DNA from: Trochalopteron elliotii | Taxonomy: Eukaryota > Chordata > Aves > Passeriformes > Leiothrichidae | Assembly (NCBI GenBank): GCA_024734555.1 | Contig: JANPWX010000030.1 | Span: forward strand, 1,577,636-1,641,635 | Direction: 5' to 3' | DNA: 64,000 nt | Notes under the pieces: generated by a model | Seen by the model: only the letters and a program-made list of their open reading frames with translations | Database searches by the model: none | Told to the model about the DNA's origin: nothing | Shown here: piece by piece, positions 60,256-64,000 of the stretch | Layout: each line of letters opens with the position of its first letter | Numbering within the stretch: position 1 is the first letter of the stretch | Position numbers and translations under genes: made by a program

Positions 60256-60284
60256 CATCTTACCCCAGAGAGTGGGGTAAGATG
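60256..60284. repeat. hairpin, 12-bp perfect stem with 5-base loop
   Basis: The left arm CATCTTACCCCA pairs exactly with TGGGGTAAGATG around GAGAG. The stem is too short for a microRNA precursor and there is no T run to suggest Pol III termination. It is a structural oddity only. Confidence 0.85.
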
Positions 60285-63200
60285 AATATGCTGGAAATGT
60301 AGACTGCTGAAAGATGTGGTCGTCCTGTCATCCTTCTGAGGTAATTCGCCCAGGAACAAAAATGCTTCACTTGTTTTCTTATAGTATTTCAATTTAGATT
60401 GTTTGCAGAATGTTCCTTTTAAAGGAGGACTGATGGTTTCAAATATTTGATATTGCTGAATTAACAGGCAATGAACATTATTAAAGCTTGCTTTTTCACC
60501 AAATACAGTTATTATTTAAAATCTCTTGCCTTGGTGTTCTTCTTGAAAAAAAATGAAGGATAGAGTTTTGCTTTATGTCACCTGTCCCCTTTTTCTCTTA
60601 AGGGTCAGAAAACAGTTTCAAGGGTTTCGTATGCATTGTTAGCATGAAGTAATTTAATGGGACATTTAAAGCTATAGCAATTGCTTTTAACACAAAGGGA
60701 AAGTTTTCATTGAAAAAAAATACTAGAATCAATATAAAAGAAATAAGCAAGTTGAAAATAAATTAAAACAGATATTTGTAGGTTGGAGATAAATGAAGGA
60801 ATTGGTTCCTAACTCAATTTAATGTAGAGAGAAAAAAAAGGTATATGAAGAAAATTTTTTCAAGTATATCAGAAGACAGAAACCACTGACTTGGAAGAAT
60901 GATTCCTGGAAAAAGAATATGAAATAATATAACTGTCTAAAACCACATAGCAAATCTTTTTCACCTGGACTCATGCTGACTATAAAAAGTACACTGAACT
61001 CATTTCTACTGTGAGTCTGGAAAAAGCAGATAGAAAACAAGAACATATAATCCAACAATAAGAAAGAAAGAAAAAAAAATCCCAATAGTCAAGCAGTGTG
61101 AGAACATTTATAAAAAGTGTGAAAACTTATATTCTTCTGCACAAATCAGAAAAGTCTTCACAATTTGCTTTCCCAGGTTCTACTGTCCAAATAGAAAAGA
61201 GAAATTGTATCTGTAATGACAATACTATAAAAAGTATGAGCAAAATATGCTGTCCTGTAAGAAATTCAAACGAGGATCTAAAGTGCATAGATTTTTCCAT
61301 TACAACAGGCCTGAGACTCTTAGACTCTCGGCAACAGAAAAAATGAAATATATAATGATCTATATCAAATATTTTACACAGATCAAGACTTATCTAGTAA
61401 TACCAACAGCATGCAATCATATAAAATTTGTCACCTGGAATGTGACATGTCCAAGTGTGTAAACAGTGCGATTAAATCTTTCTGGATTTAATCTTTACTT
61501 TTAGGTGAAACCTAAAAGTTAGAAATATAAAGGCGCAAGTATGACTATTCAAACAGGGTATAAGATGGTGAAGACTGTATCTTCAGCCTTCTCTATAAAC
61601 AGATACACTACACAGTGTCTTATAAATTGCTCCAATTAAAAAAAAAAAATAATTTTTTGGTTGTTTTGTTGGTTTTACCTTTTAAAAATACCAGAGAAAT
61701 TTTATCTTCTCTAGATTCAAACAAAAGCACTTATTCATCCAAGGATTTTCCAACAGACATGTAATCCCAAAAATGTATTATAGTCTACACTGATTTTCTC
61801 CAAGCACTATCCGAATCTTCATATATTTCTAGCTCCTGTTATGTCTCTCTGAAAAATGTCACACTGACAAAATAAAAGTGAAAAGAAGGTTGTCTGATTA
61901 TAATTCATCATATATAGTCTTCTTTGTAGTGTGAAAGTAAAAGCTAATTTTTAGGAAGACAAGCTGTGTTCTTTTTTACCTTAGTTTTAGCATTTCTGCA
62001 AACTAGAGTCGCAAAAGGAAGAAGCACTTATATATCCATATATATACATACCCTATACTATACTATACTTTGTAGCATATAACAAAATTATGCCTTGTTA
62101 ATTTTGAACAGGATGACATGCCCTTCAGGTCATCTTTCCAAGTAACAGAAGAACCTACCAAAGCATTTCCAATTTTCTCAGATTTACAATGCCATAGAAA
62201 AATTTCTGGAGGTATTTTAAAAATGAAGTATTGTGTCTGTCAGATGAGTTTTAACTTGCATCATAAAGAGACTTGTTTTTTAGGTACTTTTGCAACTATT
62301 TTTATACCAGCACTAACTTTTACAGCATTCATTAATTTTTATTATCATTTAAAAATTCCAAATATTCTCTATCATGTTTTGATGTGCTGTGTTTCTGTTT
62401 TTGATTGCCATTGCATCTCACTCTAGTTCTTTATTTAGCTGTTTGCTGTTTTGATTTCTAATGGAAGCATATAAACTATTGCAGGTCTTGGATAAAAGGT
62501 TTTCTTGACACGTTAAGATGAACTTGTCTTTCTAATAGTTAGCTGCTCATTTTTTCCTCCTTAAGGAAAAAACAACTCTGCCATTTCACACAAAGATGTT
62601 GAAAAACACAGGTGTTTTCATAATAATGTGGCTTATTCTTAGGGTGTTTTTTCCCCATAAGGATGACTGATATAAGGTTGATTATTTCTTTCTAGGCTGA
62701 AGAGTCCAACCTACTGGGATATTTTGCTCTCAAAATTAGGTGTGACTCTCATAAGAATGTTATCTTTGCAAGAGCTTTGATTTGTTGATGGTCTTTACAA
62801 AGGAAGTATGAAAAAGTATACCCTTTTCTTATATAGTTCAATTCTAGCACCCATGATTTTAAAAAAAACCACAAGCAATATATAAATACTTTGTCCCTGG
62901 ACTTGTGTTTAGGAGCTGGTAGACCTTCTTATCCAGTTAAAACCTTGATAAAACTATATACCTGTGAACAAAGCCATTCCTTGAAAAGCCATTTAATTTT
63001 GAATCCTGTCTTTGTTCTTTTCACTGGTACTCCCTGAGGATAGAATTTTGTAAGAGGCACTAAGGTACTATTTGACTGTCCTTTTAGGAAGCTTGAGTTC
63101 ACCATGCATGGGAATTGCTCTCTCAACACACCATCAAGCTGGAATTCTCATGTGTGGCCAGAGATTCCATAGGAGAAAATGTTTCAGATCAGAGCATTGG

Positions 63201-64000
63201 CACACTTCAGCATCATTAATGATGTCCTTGGGAGCTGGCACCCAGGTTCCCTGCAACACATACATTGCTCTCCTTGAGCATATAGAAGGCAGATGGTAAG
63301 GGATCACTTCCATGGCTGAGAGGGGTCAGTAAACACACAAAATGAGTTACCAGCAAAAGCTCTTTTTTTTCCAGACCATTTGATTGAATAAGACACAATT
63401 TTTTTTTACAGGTCTCCATCACTTTTCTTTTTCCATTCTTCTGCAATCAAGGAGTATCAAGGAAAACTGTTTGAGATCATTGAGATCAAATTTTCTTTCT
63501 GCTGACCCACTCAGGCACACACAGAAGATCAAATCCCATGAATGAGCACAGTGAAAAGGATTGATTTGAAGGGGTTCTCACTCAGTTGTTTAAGATTTAT
63601 TGAACTTGGAAAATATTTTATTTTAAAAATCTTTCTGAATGTTCACAGTTTGAAATTTAGTCATTTATATGGCTAAGAAGCAGCTGAGCAGCAACTTTAA
63701 ATTTACTAGTGCCCAAATATTAGAAGCAGACAGCTAGAAGCAGGCAATTGTCATTTAAAGGTCAGTCCTGAAATACAAAGGTGCTGCATGCTTACACCAT
63801 GAAATGCTGTTAATTCTCCATTAACCATCAATGGATTATCCAAGTTATGGATTTACTTGCTCCTGATTTCTCCTGAGGCACCTGGCTGGAGCCCAGTATT
63901 GCCAATAACGCAACATAAAGTATGTATTGCTGCAACTAGACCCTACTGTGCACAATGTGATTAGCATATATTACACTTAATAGTTCATGTGACAAACATA
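60285..64000. other. unassigned AT-rich sequence to the window end
   Basis: It contains a 13-base A run near 61,638 and a CTATA-type short repeat at about 62,050-62,070. The 102-codon frame at 62,118-62,426 is Phe/Ile/Cys-rich without domain or splice context. Polypyrimidine tracts ending in ACAG near 63,411 and CCAG near 63,375 look like acceptors, but no open coding-like segment follows. Confidence 0.5.

Noticed and set aside
60256..60284. CRISPR repeat or microRNA precursor
   Set aside because: Only one copy exists, and the 12-bp stem is too short for a microRNA hairpin.
62118..62426. 102-codon Phe/Ile/Cys-rich frame that looks membrane-like
   Set aside because: Hydrophobic runs arise easily from AT-rich DNA; codon third positions are as AT-rich as the surroundings.

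Overview
This window looks like bird genomic DNA, probably from a passerine. It is AT-rich and CpG-poor, and its interspersed repeats are mainly CR1 LINE fragments plus endogenous-retrovirus LTRs with typical avian ends (TGTCCTGG..., TGTGCTGG..., TGTTGCCC...). I see no Alu, B1, MIR or L1-like sequence. Nothing looks bacterial or viral in the sense of an active genome. I found no complete protein-coding gene, no rRNA or tRNA gene and no CRISPR array. The window is best read as intergenic or deep intronic sequence. Repeat family names come from remembered consensus features and were not searched against a database.

Layout. About 1-8.2 kb is unassigned AT-rich sequence, with one exon-like segment on the minus strand near 2.6 kb and a GC-elevated block at 5.16-5.64 kb. 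At 8.2-8.43 kb there is a compact compound element: a poly(A) run, a canonical four-run G-quadruplex motif, and a roughly 100-bp CpG-dense patch holding a near-consensus CTCF core. The 9-19 kb part carries old CR1 pieces (9.3, 10.7, 15.8, 16.5 kb) and two fragments of one LTR type in opposite orientation (16.9 and 18.5 kb). From 18.8 to 27.95 kb I recognise almost no repeats.

The 28-39.4 kb part is the repeat-rich core. It has CR1 fragments at 28.0, 28.4, 30.3 and 32.2-32.8 kb, then a long minus-strand CR1 (34.8-37.07 kb) split by a 564-bp solo LTR with a perfect 5-bp target duplication. A 306-bp solo LTR with a perfect 6-bp target duplication follows at 39.05 kb. Just past the long CR1 lies a plus-strand stretch with coding-like codon use, a predicted membrane helix and a good donor site (37.06-37.31 kb). 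It is the best, but still weak, candidate exon in the window.

From 39.4 to 64 kb the sequence is mostly unassigned. It contains CR1 fragments (42.6, 46.4, 51.1, 58.3 kb), a (GAAG)n tract interrupted by an 8-N assembly gap (48.9 kb), a 448-bp minus-strand solo LTR (54.3 kb), a perfect 17+2+17 palindrome (44.05 kb) and a 12-bp-stem hairpin (60.26 kb).

The main story is layered insertion history: CR1 copies of several ages, later LTR insertions, and recombination of proviruses to solo LTRs. No new gene system is demonstrated. The most unusual regulatory-looking locus is the G4/CpG/CTCF cluster at 8.2-8.4 kb.
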